Below, piece by piece: positions 17,553 through 27,165 of a stretch of 64,000 bases of DNA. The DNA is from Lachnospiraceae bacterium (GTDB taxonomy: Bacteria; Bacillota; Clostridia; Lachnospirales; Lachnospiraceae). The stretch lies in NCBI GenBank assembly GCA_900199595.1, contig FZRB01000015.1:1-64000 (forward strand). The letters run 5' to 3'. Every line of letters begins with the position of its first letter. Within the stretch, counting starts at the first letter, position 1. Made by a program: the position numbers and the translations under genes. A model generated the notes under the pieces. That model was not told the DNA's origin. It saw only the letters and a list, made by a program, of their open reading frames with translations, and ran no database searches.

Positions 17553-18587
17553 TTAGATACCGTAGTTATCTACATCTTCCTGAGTAATTGTGTTTGCGTC
17601 AAAGCCCTTCTCTTCCATTATGATTGTCTTCTCTGCAGGTGTCTGTCCAGCTTCAAGCTGCTTGATTACTTCGTCGATATATTTAGCCTGGAAAGGATTG
17701 CACTGTCCATCATAGTTCCAGTTCTTGTTAAGGAGCTCTTCAAGTGCCCACTTGTTGCAGTCAAATCCCATTACGATAACGTCTTTACCAACGCCGTGAG
17801 AGATGTTAGCCTTGTCAAGTGCCTCTACAGCACCCTTAGCCATATCGTCGTTCTCTGCATAGATAACGTTGAACTTCTCACCTGAGTCAATAACTGACTG
17901 AACGATCTGCTGAGCCTTCTCTGCATTCCACTCTGCTGTCTGCTGTGTAACTATCTTCCAACCATTCTCTTTTGCAAGAGTATCAAGAGCGCCTGATCTA
18001 CCCTGCTGAGCTGCTGAACCCATAACACCCTGAAGGTGAATGATGTTGTACTCGCTGAGACCCTGATCCTTTAACCAGTTAGCTGCCTGCTCGCCTTCCT
18101 TGTCCATATCGGAAACGATTGAAGCTGCATAAAGGCTGTCGCTTGCATCGATTGTACGGTCAAAGAGAATTACCTGGATTCCTGCATCCTGTGCATCCTT
18201 GAGAACGCTGTCCCAACCAGATGTATCAGCTGCTGAAAGAAGGAGATAATCTACTCCGTCCTGAATGAACTTCTGAGCTGCTGTGATCTGTTCATCATTC
18301 TTAAGGCTGTAAGCAAATGATGCTTCATAACCATTCTCTGCACAGAACATAGCCTTGAGGTCCTTATCATTAGCTGTACGATATCCAGACTCGTTAGGAT
18401 CGTTATTAATGATACCAACCTTGATTGTTCCACCTGAGCTTGCTGTATCAGATGATCCTGTATCAGATGATCCTGTATCAGCTGAACCAGTATCAGAGCT
18501 TCCTGAACCAGCTCCACAAGCTGCAAGGCTGAAAGCCATAGTAGCTGCTACAACAGTTGCAAGAATTTTTTTACCGAATTTCTTCAT
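17553..18587 (-). CDS. Sugar-binding lipoprotein of the YtfQ-type importer
   Basis: A 344-residue substrate-binding protein (Peripla_BP_4 family). It has a lipoprotein signal with lipobox LAAC (Cys24), a low-complexity Ser/Asp/Thr/Gly linker (about 26-52) encoded by 15-bp tandem repeats, and then the binding domain. Binding-fold motifs include VGIINNDPNESGYRTANDKD and VILFDRTIDASDS. It is the first gene of the transporter operon, with an upstream region carrying direct repeats and an extended -10. Sugar identity is inferred from the neighbours as L-arabinose or another furanose. Confidence 0.9.
   Translation of the reverse strand: MKKFGKKILATVVAATMAFSLAACGAGSGSSDTGSADTGSSDTGSSDTASSGGTIKVGIINNDPNESGYRTANDKDLKAMFCAENGYEASFAYSLKNDEQITAAQKFIQDGVDYLLLSAADTSGWDSVLKDAQDAGIQVILFDRTIDASDSLYAASIVSDMDKEGEQAANWLKDQGLSEYNIIHLQGVMGSAAQQGRSGALDTLAKENGWKIVTQQTAEWNAEKAQQIVQSVIDSGEKFNVIYAENDDMAKGAVEALDKANISHGVGKDVIVMGFDCNKWALEELLNKNWNYDGQCNPFQAKYIDEVIKQLEAGQTPAEKTIIMEEKGFDANTITQEDVDNYGI
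18444..18495. repeat. 15-bp tandem repeats encoding the lipoprotein linker
   Basis: About 3.5 units of TGTATCAGATGATCC, the first two exact and the third degenerate, encode the Ser-Asp-Thr-Gly linker. Such tracts can gain or lose units by slippage, which would change linker length in frame. Confidence 0.75.
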
Positions 18588-18636
18588 AAATAAAACCCTC
18601 CATATCTTCGTTTAGTTTTTTGTTTACGATGACTAA

Positions 18637-18673
18637 ACTATATCAGAGTATGAAGGGATGTGATACAGAGTAT
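18637..18673 (-). promoter_or_regulatory. Candidate activator site and -10 upstream of the ytfQ-type gene
   Basis: On minus, the 8-mer ATACTCTG occurs twice (plus positions 18644-18651 and 18666-18673), 22 bases apart, next to an extended -10 TGA-TATAGT (18637-18645). The outer copy is part of a palindrome, GATAC-AGA-GTATC (18662-18674). No good -35 is seen. Direct repeats two helical turns apart suit an AraC-type activator such as the nearby response regulator. Confidence 0.45.
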
Positions 18674-18760
18674 CTTTTGATTTTTTTTGAAATTTTTATT
18701 GTGTTAAAAACTTTATATTGTTCAAAAAGTTTATTTTTTTACAATTATTTGTGATTTTTT

Positions 18761-18775
18761 ATGATATTTTATCAT
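18761..18775. repeat. Small perfect palindrome
   Basis: ATGATA-TTT-TATCAT in the AT-rich gap between the two sugar-binding lipoprotein genes. It could be an operator or a weak hairpin; no T-tract follows, so it is not a clear terminator. Confidence 0.4.
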
Positions 18776-18791
18776 TTGTTTGATTTTTTAT

Positions 18792-19859
18792 TTAGTATTC
18801 ACGACTGTTCAGGATTGCCTCATTAAGAAGGGTTATTTCATAATCCTCATCATCGATCTTTACACTTGTTATTGTATTATCTGCCGTAAATGCTTTCTCA
18901 CTTACATAGGTATATTTATTATATTCTCCGCCGGAAACTACGGCATTTATCGTATTCTTCAGATCTCCACCCTGAAGCGGATTACACTCTACATCCAGAG
19001 CTATCTTTCCTTCCAGCACCTTGCTAAGTCCTGAATGTGCCGCATCAAAGGATATAATCAGTATTTCACCGTTTTTTATGTCTGTTCCTGCTCTTTTTCC
19101 AGCCTCTTCGACAGCCTCTATAACACCGATGGCCTCATTATCGTTCTCGGCATAAACTACATTTATATTGTCATGTTCCGACAAAAGTCTCTGCATTACT
19201 TCCTTACCCTTTGCCTGAGTGTAGTCTGCAGGGACTGCATCAACTATATCCCATCCGTATTTTGAAGCTGCTTCATTAAGACCGTTTGTCCTTCCTATCT
19301 GTGCCGTAGCTCCCAGAGTTCCCTGTATATCAACTATATGAAGTTCCTCCGGAGCTATTCCTTTACTTTCTGTGTAACTTTTCAGCCACTCGCAGGCTAT
19401 CTTTCCTTCTTTTTTAAAGTCCGAACCAATCCATGCCGTAAACAGATTTGTATCACTCACATCCACCATTCTGTCCACTACTATTACCGGAATGCCCGCA
19501 TCCTTGGTTTCCTGAAGAACAGTATCCCAGCCGGTCTCCATAACAGGTGCAAGAACTATGGCGTCTACCTCCTGCTGGGTAAAGTTACGGATAGCCATTA
19601 TCTGTTTATCCTGCTTCTGCTGGGCATCGTCAAACATAAGCTCAAATCCGGCTTCTCTGGTAAGGCTTTCTTTTATAGATTCGGTATTAGCAACTCTCCA
19701 GTCAGACTCTGCTCCCAGCTGTGAGAAGCCTACATTAATGTATTTCTTCTCGTTATAGCTTTCGGTTGTTTCATCCTCTTTTTTACCACAGGAAGAAAGC
19801 GAGAGTATCATGAAAAACATAAAAAATATTTTCAGTGGTTTTAAAGTTTTTAAAAACAT
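18792..19859 (-). CDS. Second YtfQ-like sugar-binding lipoprotein, probable sensor component
   Basis: A 355-residue binding protein with lipobox LSSC (Cys24). It resembles E. coli YtfQ more closely than the transporter-linked lipoprotein does, e.g. VGFSQLGAESDWRVANTESI and then DAQQKQDKQIMAIRNF and ETGWDTVLQETKDAGIPVIV. It lies 11 bases downstream of the sensor kinase gene, not next to the transporter ATPase, and is separated from the transporter operon by 204 bases. That placement suggests it presents sugar to the kinase, as in XylFII-LytS-type three-component systems. It could also be an alternative binding protein for the same importer. Confidence 0.88.
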   Translation of the reverse strand: MFLKTLKPLKIFFMFFMILSLSSCGKKEDETTESYNEKKYINVGFSQLGAESDWRVANTESIKESLTREAGFELMFDDAQQKQDKQIMAIRNFTQQEVDAIVLAPVMETGWDTVLQETKDAGIPVIVVDRMVDVSDTNLFTAWIGSDFKKEGKIACEWLKSYTESKGIAPEELHIVDIQGTLGATAQIGRTNGLNEAASKYGWDIVDAVPADYTQAKGKEVMQRLLSEHDNINVVYAENDNEAIGVIEAVEEAGKRAGTDIKNGEILIISFDAAHSGLSKVLEGKIALDVECNPLQGGDLKNTINAVVSGGEYNKYTYVSEKAFTADNTITSVKIDDEDYEITLLNEAILNSREY

Positions 19860-19870
19860 CCTGGCACCTC

Positions 19871-21337
19871 TTACTTCTGCGGTATTCGAACCGTAACTGT
19901 GGTTCCTTCCATATATGTACTGTCTACCTTCATTCCGTAGCCTCTTCCATAGAGCATCTCAATTCTTTTCTCAACATTTGCCATACCGAAACCACTCTTC
20001 TCAGAATCATAAACGGCTGCATCTACATTAGAAATGAGCTTACGGAGTCTTTCCAGTTCCTCTTCATTCATTCCTATTCCATTATCCTTTACCTTGAAAA
20101 CAATATCGCTCCCATCCTTCATTCCGTATACTTCGATGAGACCTTTCCCTCTTTTGTTTTTTATTCCATGATAAAGTGCATTTTCAACAATCGGCTGAAG
20201 CGTAAGCTTCTGGATATGATAATCCAGGATATCTTCGTCAAAATGCAGCTCGTAGTCCATTATATCCTGATATCTGTATCTCTGAATCTCCAGATAACTC
20301 TTTACATGCTCTTTTTCATTATTAATAGTTATTTCACTCTGTCCCTTGCTCAGTGATATTCTGAAGAAGCTGGACAGCTCCTGAATAACCTGAATAGCTT
20401 TCTGATTTTCACCGGATTCGGTCATCCAAATGATGGCATCCAGAGTATTATAAAGGAAATGTGGATTGATCTGTTCCTGAAGCAGACGCAGCTCAGCATC
20501 CTTCGCATTTTCCTGTTCTTTATGGATATCATCAATAAGAGTTTCAATCTCCTTAACCATGCTGTTAAAGCTTTCAGCAAGGGTACTCATCTCATCAGTC
20601 CTGTCGGTATGGTAGCTGACTGTAAAGTCACCGCCTGCAAATTTTTCCGTCATCTCACACAGATCCGTAATCGGTTCTGTAATTCTCTGTGAAAGCCTTT
20701 TAGATATTATATAGATAAATGCGATGATAACTATAAGAAAAATAACCAGCCAGCGGACTGTACTGAGGAGACTTTTTGCCACCTGAATTCTCAACTTCTC
20801 CATATTTGAAGCTTCATCATATATATATTTCTGTATATCATCCTGAATCAGAGAAGTGAGGGTACGGATATTCATATCCAGCATTTCCATGTTTTCATCA
20901 TAGTGACCGCCCTCTTCAACATTTTCAAGGATATCATTTGTTCTTTCCTCAAGAATGCCCATAAGCTTGATAAGAGCTTCCAGGTCTGAGCGTACATTTT
21001 CCTCAGTGGTCTTTTCTCTCAGCAACACAAAATGACCCTTAGCTTCCTCTATATAGGCTATAGGGTCTTCATCAACAAGCTTTTTCTCCGGATCAGACCA
21101 GTTCGCGGAACCGGTGATGATCCGATACATAGTCTCGTCCATGTTATCCTTAAACTTCATATTGTAAGAGTTCGCGCTTGTTATATTACGTACCAGCAGA
21201 TCATAATCCTGATAATATCTGTACAGTCTTATAACTGCCACTCCGAATAGAACAATAAGCGGGATAACGCAGATCCAGATATATGCTATAAGCTTTGACT
21301 GTATTTTGCTTTTCTTTCTGATTTTCTGCTTTGTCAT
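19871..21337 (-). CDS. YesM/LytS-type sensor histidine kinase
   Basis: A 488-residue membrane kinase. TM1 lies at about 16-38, an extracellular domain of about 155 residues at 40-190, TM2 at about 194-212 and HAMP at about 212-265. The His_kinase domain carries the phospho-acceptor H293 in QEQINPHFLYNTLDAIIWMT, and the HATPase has N-box LQPIVENALYHGIKNKRGKG and G-box VKDNGIGM. Its start overlaps the stop of the response regulator gene by 4 bp. With the following lipoprotein it is likely to sense an extracellular sugar and phosphorylate the regulator. Confidence 0.93.
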   Translation of the reverse strand: MTKQKIRKKSKIQSKLIAYIWICVIPLIVLFGVAVIRLYRYYQDYDLLVRNITSANSYNMKFKDNMDETMYRIITGSANWSDPEKKLVDEDPIAYIEEAKGHFVLLREKTTEENVRSDLEALIKLMGILEERTNDILENVEEGGHYDENMEMLDMNIRTLTSLIQDDIQKYIYDEASNMEKLRIQVAKSLLSTVRWLVIFLIVIIAFIYIISKRLSQRITEPITDLCEMTEKFAGGDFTVSYHTDRTDEMSTLAESFNSMVKEIETLIDDIHKEQENAKDAELRLLQEQINPHFLYNTLDAIIWMTESGENQKAIQVIQELSSFFRISLSKGQSEITINNEKEHVKSYLEIQRYRYQDIMDYELHFDEDILDYHIQKLTLQPIVENALYHGIKNKRGKGLIEVYGMKDGSDIVFKVKDNGIGMNEEELERLRKLISNVDAAVYDSEKSGFGMANVEKRIEMLYGRGYGMKVDSTYMEGTTVTVRIPQK

Positions 21338-23040
21338 TCTTTCTTGATTCTTCTGTATTCCTTGGGTGACATTCCCATGGCCTTTTTAAATATATAACTG
21401 AAATAATGAGGATCTCTGTACCCCACCTCAAAACCTATTTCCGAGGTCTTCATAGAGGTGCAGGTCAGAAGTTCCTTCGCTTTATTGATACGAACTGTTG
21501 TCAGATAATCAATAAAGGTTTCTCCGGTCTCTTTTCTGAATATAGCACTGAAATGATTTGAGCTTACATTTACACTCGAGGCAACAGACTGAAGAGACAT
21601 ATCATCATTCTGATAGTTTTCCTGAATATATTTCTTCGCTTTATCAATTATCTCGTTATATTTTTTATCAGACAGTCTGTTTCTGTAATCAATCATCAAA
21701 GTCAGCAGACTCCTGATGTATTCCTTTGAGCTGTCGGAGCTTTCAGTATACTCCAGAGGATTACTCATATCCCCCAGAATCTCTGAACTTTTTTCCTTGG
21801 AAACCCCCAGATCCTCAAGGAAGGAAACTGAGCTGATAAGAGCCTCCACCAGAACATACTGTCTGAACATCATCGACTCCGCCGCCTCATCTCCTATACT
21901 GTCAAAATATTCACTTACAAGATCGTCTATCTCCGAGGTGGTACCGTTTCTCAGGAAATTATAAATGGTCTTTCTGGATATCATGCTTGTATCAACTTTA
22001 TTAATATCCAGCTTATTTATATCTATATTATTATTTGCTGTATCTGTATACTGGTCATCTGAGCTTATACGTCTTTCATCAGCAATGGACTGCCTGATTT
22101 TTTCTCTCTGCTTATTTTCATTTCCATTAAAAACAAAGCTGTCATCAAACATATATCTCTCAGCAAAATGTCTGCTAGCGTCCGCATAGGACATATTTAC
22201 ATCTCTGATTCTCTCTACTATTTTTCCTACGGAAACAAAGTACATTTTATCCTGATAATCAGCCATTATCTGTCTTATGCTTTCTATACCGGCTTCGATA
22301 TTTGCTTCAAGTTCCTCTGTTGAATCTGATTTTTCAAGAAGACACAGGATATCACCTATCTGTTCATATACATATACATGATTTTTGTCAGTATAGACAG
22401 CTTTTATCCTATCATATATTTCCTCATTAACTCCGGAGTATTCATTGATAACACCCGAAGCCAGCTTTCTTGGAAATACCTGAATAAGAACAATTGAATA
22501 AAAAGCAGCCGTTATATCTATACCAAGCTCCTTTCCTCTCTCGAGAGATTCCTGCATGGAAAGCCTGCCATCGATCATATCGCGAATAAACATACTTCTT
22601 TCAAGTATACGTATCTCTTCTCTGTCCTTCAGATACTTTTCCTTAGCCTCATTCTCAAGTCTGACCTTCTTGATATCTTCCGATACTTTAAGCAGTTCAT
22701 TCATAAGACTATCACCGGATACAGGTTTTAATATATACTCCTCCACACCTATACTTATGGCCTGCTTGGCATAATTAAAATCATCATATCCACTGAGGAC
22801 GATTATTCTTATGTTTGGAAGTTCCTTCTTAACCAGTCGGGACAACTCCAGTCCATCCATAAAGGGCATACGGATATCAGTAATCAGTATATCAGGTTCA
22901 GTCTTCATTATTTTGGGAAATGCGACCTCTCCGTCACCTGCTTCTCCCACCAGTTCAAAACCATTCTGTTCCCAGTTTACTGATTTCTTAATACCTTCAC
23001 GGATAGCATATTCATCTTCTACCAGAAAAACCTTAATCAT
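21334..23040 (-). CDS. AraC-type two-component response regulator (YesN-like)
   Basis: A 568-residue regulator with an N-terminal receiver domain (phospho-acceptor D55 in ILITDIRMPFMDG), a long helical middle region (about 125-460) and a C-terminal AraC DNA-binding domain with two HTHs. The first HTH region is MSLQSVASSVNVSSNHFSAI and the end is VGYRDPHYFSYIFKKAMGMS. It is coupled to the kinase gene and lies 55 bases downstream of araD, so it probably activates sugar uptake and use genes. Direct repeats before the ytfQ-type gene are candidate targets. Confidence 0.93.
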   Translation of the reverse strand: MIKVFLVEDEYAIREGIKKSVNWEQNGFELVGEAGDGEVAFPKIMKTEPDILITDIRMPFMDGLELSRLVKKELPNIRIIVLSGYDDFNYAKQAISIGVEEYILKPVSGDSLMNELLKVSEDIKKVRLENEAKEKYLKDREEIRILERSMFIRDMIDGRLSMQESLERGKELGIDITAAFYSIVLIQVFPRKLASGVINEYSGVNEEIYDRIKAVYTDKNHVYVYEQIGDILCLLEKSDSTEELEANIEAGIESIRQIMADYQDKMYFVSVGKIVERIRDVNMSYADASRHFAERYMFDDSFVFNGNENKQREKIRQSIADERRISSDDQYTDTANNNIDINKLDINKVDTSMISRKTIYNFLRNGTTSEIDDLVSEYFDSIGDEAAESMMFRQYVLVEALISSVSFLEDLGVSKEKSSEILGDMSNPLEYTESSDSSKEYIRSLLTLMIDYRNRLSDKKYNEIIDKAKKYIQENYQNDDMSLQSVASSVNVSSNHFSAIFRKETGETFIDYLTTVRINKAKELLTCTSMKTSEIGFEVGYRDPHYFSYIFKKAMGMSPKEYRRIKKE

Positions 23041-23095
23041 AATCGTACCTCAACTGCGAAATAGTGAGTCAAAATAAACCGTAACTATTGACTCA

Positions 23096-23791
23096 TTAGT
23101 TCTGTCCGTAATAAGCATTAGCTCCGTGCTTACGGAAGAAATGTTTATCTCTTATACAGTCCGGAGCTGTCTTTACATCCGGATTGATCAGCTCGGTCTT
23201 AAGTGCCATCTTGGCAACCTCTTCAAGAACCACTGCATTATGTACAGCTTCTGCTGCATCCTTACCCCAGGTGAAAGGACCATGATTAGTGCAAAGCACT
23301 CCCGGTGTATACATAGGATTAAGTCCTCTCTCCTCAAAGGTCTCTATAATCACAAGTCCTGTATTCTTCTCATATGCCTCATCTATCTCTTCCGGGGTAA
23401 GATTTCTGGCACATGGTATCTCACCATAGAAATAGTCAGCATGAGTAGTTCCGTATAACGGAATACTTCTTCCTGCCTGAGCCCACGAAGTTGCCTCAGG
23501 AGAATGAGTATGAACTACACCGCCTATCTCAGGATATTTTTTGTATAGTTCAAGATGAGTAGGTGTATCAGATGAAGGGCGAAGCTTGCCTTCCACTACC
23601 TCACCATCAAGATTAAGTACAACCATATCATCAGGAGTCATTGTATCATAATCAACTCCACTTGGTTTAATAACAAAGAGTCCTGACTCTCTGTCGATTC
23701 CGCTTACATTTCCCCAGGTGTATGTAACAAGATTTCTCTTGGGAAGTTCCATATTTGCTTCGTATACTTTCTGCTTTAATTCTTCTAACAT
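23096..23791 (-). CDS. araD: L-ribulose-5-phosphate 4-epimerase
   Basis: A 231-residue class II aldolase/adducin-family epimerase that converts L-ribulose-5-phosphate to D-xylulose-5-phosphate. Zinc ligands H94, H96 and H170 and the catalytic D119 (in TTHADYFYG) and Y228 (in NAYYGQN) match the E. coli AraD set offset by one residue. Length is normal. It sits 14 bases downstream of the FGGY kinase gene. Close relatives UlaF and SgbE act on the same sugar phosphate from ascorbate or gulonate, but no genes for those routes are nearby. Confidence 0.9.
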   Translation of the reverse strand: MLEELKQKVYEANMELPKRNLVTYTWGNVSGIDRESGLFVIKPSGVDYDTMTPDDMVVLNLDGEVVEGKLRPSSDTPTHLELYKKYPEIGGVVHTHSPEATSWAQAGRSIPLYGTTHADYFYGEIPCARNLTPEEIDEAYEKNTGLVIIETFEERGLNPMYTPGVLCTNHGPFTWGKDAAEAVHNAVVLEEVAKMALKTELINPDVKTAPDCIRDKHFFRKHGANAYYGQN

Positions 23792-23805
23792 TGCTTTTTC
23801 CTCTT

Positions 23806-25386
23806 TTATATGTTTTCTACTGCTGCCCTTTCAACAGGGATACATTTCTTGAAAGCTTCCATATATTTTTCAAATCCTTCAACCTCTTCCGGTGAAGCCA
23901 TAACTGTATAGCCTTCCTCTCCCTTGAAGATGACATCATTCAGGAACTCAGGGAGCGTCATCTTATCTGCAAAGTTCGTATAAAGTGCAAGTACTGCAAT
24001 CCCCCATGCTCCGCCTTCACCTGCTGTCTCCATAACTGTGATAGGACCGCCTGTTGCTGCTGACATGATTCTCTGACCTACTTCCTTTGTCTTGAAATAT
24101 CCGCCATGTCCATACAGCTTGTCGAATTCGATTCCCTCATCCTTTAAGAGAATATCAAGTCCGTACTTAAGTGTGCTTACTGCACTGTAAAGATTATGTC
24201 TCATGAAGTTTGCAAAGCTGAAATCAGCATTTACGCTTCTTAAGATTACCGGTCTTCCTTCTTCAAAGCCTGTTACCGGCTCACCTGAGAAATAGTTGAA
24301 TCCAATTATTCCGCCGCAGTCAGGTGCACCCTTAAGCGCTGCTTCAAAGAGAGTGGTATAAAGCTTATTTGTATCAACCTCTATACCCATAGCTTCACTA
24401 TATTCACGGAAGATATTAGCCCATGCATTTATATCTGAAGTACAGTTATTGCAATGAACCATTGCCACATCATCTCCTACAGGAGTTGTAACTACATCTA
24501 TTTCTTCATGCACTGCCTTTAATGCGTGCTCCATAACAACCATGGCAAAAACTGAAGTTCCTGCAGATACATTTCCCGTACGAACTGCTACACTGTTCGT
24601 AGCGACCATACCTGTTCCTGCATCACCTTCAGGTGGACAAAGAGGAATACCTGCACCAAGCTCTCCGCTTACATCGAGAAGCTTTGCTCCATCCTCTGTA
24701 AGTGTTCCTGCCTTTTCACCGGCAACAAGAACTTTAGGAAGAATATCTCTTATTTTCCAGCCAAAACCTTCTTTGCTGATAATTGCATCATACTTATCAA
24801 GATAGGATTCATTATAGTTTCTGGTTGTACTGTCTATCGGGAACATACCGGAAGCATCGCCTATACCAAGCACCTTCTCACCTGTAAGCTTCCAATGTAT
24901 ATATCCTGCAAGGGTAGTGAAAAATGTAATATCCTTCACATGCTCCTCTTTATTCAGGATAGCCTGATGTATATGAGCTATGCTCCATCTTTGAGGAATA
25001 TTAAACCCAAACTCAGCTGTCAGCTCCTTAGCTGCCTGCTCTGTGATAGTATTTCTCCAGGTTCTGAAAGGAACCAGAAGCTCTCCCTCTTTATTAAACG
25101 CCATATAGCCGTGCATCATGGCACTGAAGCCTATAGCACCTGTTGTTTTAAGATCAGCACCGTACTTATTCTTTACGTCGGTTTTAAGTTCGGCATATGC
25201 AGTCTGAAGACCCTTCCATATCATATCAAGACTGTAGGTCCATACTCCGTTCTCATACTGATTCTCCCAGCCAAAGCCACCCTCTGCAATCGGCTTTCCA
25301 TCCATATCAGTCATTACAGCTTTGATTCTGGTAGAACCGAATTCTATACCTATGGCTGTCTTTCCTGATTCAATAATTTCCCTCAT
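23806..25386 (-). CDS. FGGY-family sugar kinase, probable L-ribulokinase
   Basis: A 526-residue FGGY carbohydrate kinase with N-terminal phosphate motif [20 protein letters not shown] and the [12 protein letters not shown] segment. The C-terminal ATPase part includes [20 protein letters not shown] and [17 protein letters not shown]. The start is taken at ATG 25386, with GGAGGT spaced 7 bases before it; a frame to 25401 would place its ATG on that ribosome site. Direct linkage to araD points to L-ribulokinase; xylulokinase is the alternative. It is first in the operon. Confidence 0.85.
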   Translation of the reverse strand: MREIIESGKTAIGIEFGSTRIKAVMTDMDGKPIAEGGFGWENQYENGVWTYSLDMIWKGLQTAYAELKTDVKNKYGADLKTTGAIGFSAMMHGYMAFNKEGELLVPFRTWRNTITEQAAKELTAEFGFNIPQRWSIAHIHQAILNKEEHVKDITFFTTLAGYIHWKLTGEKVLGIGDASGMFPIDSTTRNYNESYLDKYDAIISKEGFGWKIRDILPKVLVAGEKAGTLTEDGAKLLDVSGELGAGIPLCPPEGDAGTGMVATNSVAVRTGNVSAGTSVFAMVVMEHALKAVHEEIDVVTTPVGDDVAMVHCNNCTSDINAWANIFREYSEAMGIEVDTNKLYTTLFEAALKGAPDCGGIIGFNYFSGEPVTGFEEGRPVILRSVNADFSFANFMRHNLYSAVSTLKYGLDILLKDEGIEFDKLYGHGGYFKTKEVGQRIMSAATGGPITVMETAGEGGAWGIAVLALYTNFADKMTLPEFLNDVIFKGEEGYTVMASPEEVEGFEKYMEAFKKCIPVERAAVENI

Positions 25387-25440
25387 ATTTGTAACCTCCA
25401 TAAATAAATTAAAGATTTATATCGTTTTAATCCATTCAAC

Positions 25441-25446
25441 ATCATA
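25441..25446 (-). promoter_or_regulatory. Extended -10 element before the FGGY kinase gene
   Basis: On minus, TGA-TATGAT, 55 bases before the chosen ATG. No good -35 is visible, which suits an activated promoter. Confidence 0.4.
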
Positions 25447-25520
25447 TCACAATTGCTTTAGTAATGTAATACCAATGATTATTTGCATAAAAAAGTCAAA
25501 CAAGTTAATAATTATTCTTA

Positions 25521-25557
25521 AAATAATAAAAGGGCGTACCGCCTTAACGATACGCCC
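25521..25557 (-). terminator. Terminator of gpmI
   Basis: On minus, GGGCGTA pairs with TACGCCC across a 12-base loop and is followed by TTTTATTATTTT, just after the gpmI stop. Confidence 0.85.
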
Positions 25558-25572
25558 GAGGTTTCTGTTTAT

Positions 25573-27165
25573 TTACTTTCTCACAAGAAGTGACTGACCT
25601 GTCATTTCCTCAGGCTGAGGAAGTCCCATTATCTCAAGAAGTGTAGGAACTATATCACAGAGCTTGCCACCTTCCTTAAGTGTGTAATTCTCGTCATAAT
25701 TGTAGAGAATGAACGGAACAGGATTTGTTGTATGAGCTGTATGAGGCTCTCCTGTCTCATAGTTCTTCATCTGTTCACAGTTACCATGATCAGCACAGAT
25801 AAAGAGTACTCCGTCAACTTCCTTTACTGCCTCTACTGCATCACCGACACATTTATCAACTGTCTCAACTGCTGCGATAGCCGCCTCAAGAACTCCTGTA
25901 TGACCAACCATATCAGGGTTAGCGAAGTTGATGATTATCACATCATATTCTCCGGATTTGATAGCCTTAACCAGATTCTCACCAACCTCAGGTGCACTCA
26001 TCTCAGGCTGAAGATCATAGGTTGCAACTGCAGGAGAATTAACAAGTATTCTGTCCTCATCCTTGTTAGGCTCTTCAAGACCGCCGTTAAAGAAAAATGT
26101 AACGTGAGCATACTTCTCTGTCTCAGCAAGTCTGAGCTGCTTAAGTCCGTTCTTAGCAAGGTACTCGCCAAATGTATTGGTGATCTCCTGCTTCTTGAAT
26201 GCTACGAACTTGTTAGGAATTGTTTCATCATAATCCTTGAAACATACATATGTAAGTGGCATATAGCCATTAGCTCTCTTAAGGTATTTGATACATTTTG
26301 TATCAGAAGCATCACCTTCCTGAGCAGCTATGTCTTCATCTGTGAAGCAGAATGCCTTGGTTATCTCACGTGCTCTGTCAGGACGGAAGTTGAAGAATAT
26401 TACTGAATCACCTTCCTTAACAACTGAAAGAGGCTTGCCTGCTTCATCAGTTATTACTGTAGGAATAACAAACTCATCTGTTACTCCCTCATCATATGAC
26501 TTCTGCATAGCATCGATAGGATCTGTAGCCTTGACACCTTCACCGAGTACCAGTGAATCATAAGCCTTCTGGATACGATCCCAGTTATTATCTCTATCCA
26601 TTGCATAGTAACGTCCGCTGAGTGAAGCAACCTTACCTACGCCGATTTCCTTTGTCTTATCTACAAGCTCCTGGAGGTAATCCTTTCCTGATGCAGGAGG
26701 AGTATCTCTTCCATCAAAGAATGGATGAAGATATACATTTTCAAGTCCCTCTCTCTTGCACATCTCAAGGATTGCATAAAGGTGTGTATTGTGGCTGTGA
26801 ACACCACCGTCTGAAAGAAGTCCCCAAAGATGAAGGTCACTGCCCTTCTCCTTACAGTTATTGATTGCACGAAGGAGTTCTTCATTCTTGAAGAAATCTC
26901 CATCCTGGATGAATTTTGTAATAAGTGTGAGATCCTGATATATGATACGTCCTGATCCCATATTCATATGTCCAACCTCTGAGTTACCCATCTGACCGTC
27001 AGGAAGACCAACAGCCATACCTGAAGCAAAACCCTTTTGATATGGACACTCAGCCTTAAGCTTATCCATAACAGGTGTCTTTGCCATAAATACTGCATTT
27101 GAATCCTGGATATCTGATTCACCATATCCATCAAGAATCATAAGAACTACCGGTTTCTTGCTCAT
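25573..27165 (-). CDS. gpmI: 2,3-bisphosphoglycerate-independent phosphoglycerate mutase
   Basis: A 530-residue alkaline-phosphatase-superfamily mutase that interconverts 3- and 2-phosphoglycerate in glycolysis. D12 (LILDGYG-type motif) and the phospho-serine S62 in GQMGNSEVGHMNMGSGR are the metal and nucleophile residues; ICADHGNCEQM and the HTAHT motif near the C-terminus complete the metal site. Length is standard. AAAAGGAGAAAAGAT precedes the ATG. It has its own terminator and so is separate from the sugar operon downstream. Confidence 0.96.
   Translation of the reverse strand: MSKKPVVLMILDGYGESDIQDSNAVFMAKTPVMDKLKAECPYQKGFASGMAVGLPDGQMGNSEVGHMNMGSGRIIYQDLTLITKFIQDGDFFKNEELLRAINNCKEKGSDLHLWGLLSDGGVHSHNTHLYAILEMCKREGLENVYLHPFFDGRDTPPASGKDYLQELVDKTKEIGVGKVASLSGRYYAMDRDNNWDRIQKAYDSLVLGEGVKATDPIDAMQKSYDEGVTDEFVIPTVITDEAGKPLSVVKEGDSVIFFNFRPDRAREITKAFCFTDEDIAAQEGDASDTKCIKYLKRANGYMPLTYVCFKDYDETIPNKFVAFKKQEITNTFGEYLAKNGLKQLRLAETEKYAHVTFFFNGGLEEPNKDEDRILVNSPAVATYDLQPEMSAPEVGENLVKAIKSGEYDVIIINFANPDMVGHTGVLEAAIAAVETVDKCVGDAVEAVKEVDGVLFICADHGNCEQMKNYETGEPHTAHTTNPVPFILYNYDENYTLKEGGKLCDIVPTLLEIMGLPQPEEMTGQSLLVRK

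Noticed and set aside
18251-18526. 91-codon minus frame inside the ytfQ-type gene
   Set aside because: It reads the tandem-repeat linker out of frame (QDHLIQDHLIQ) and overlaps a clear binding protein.
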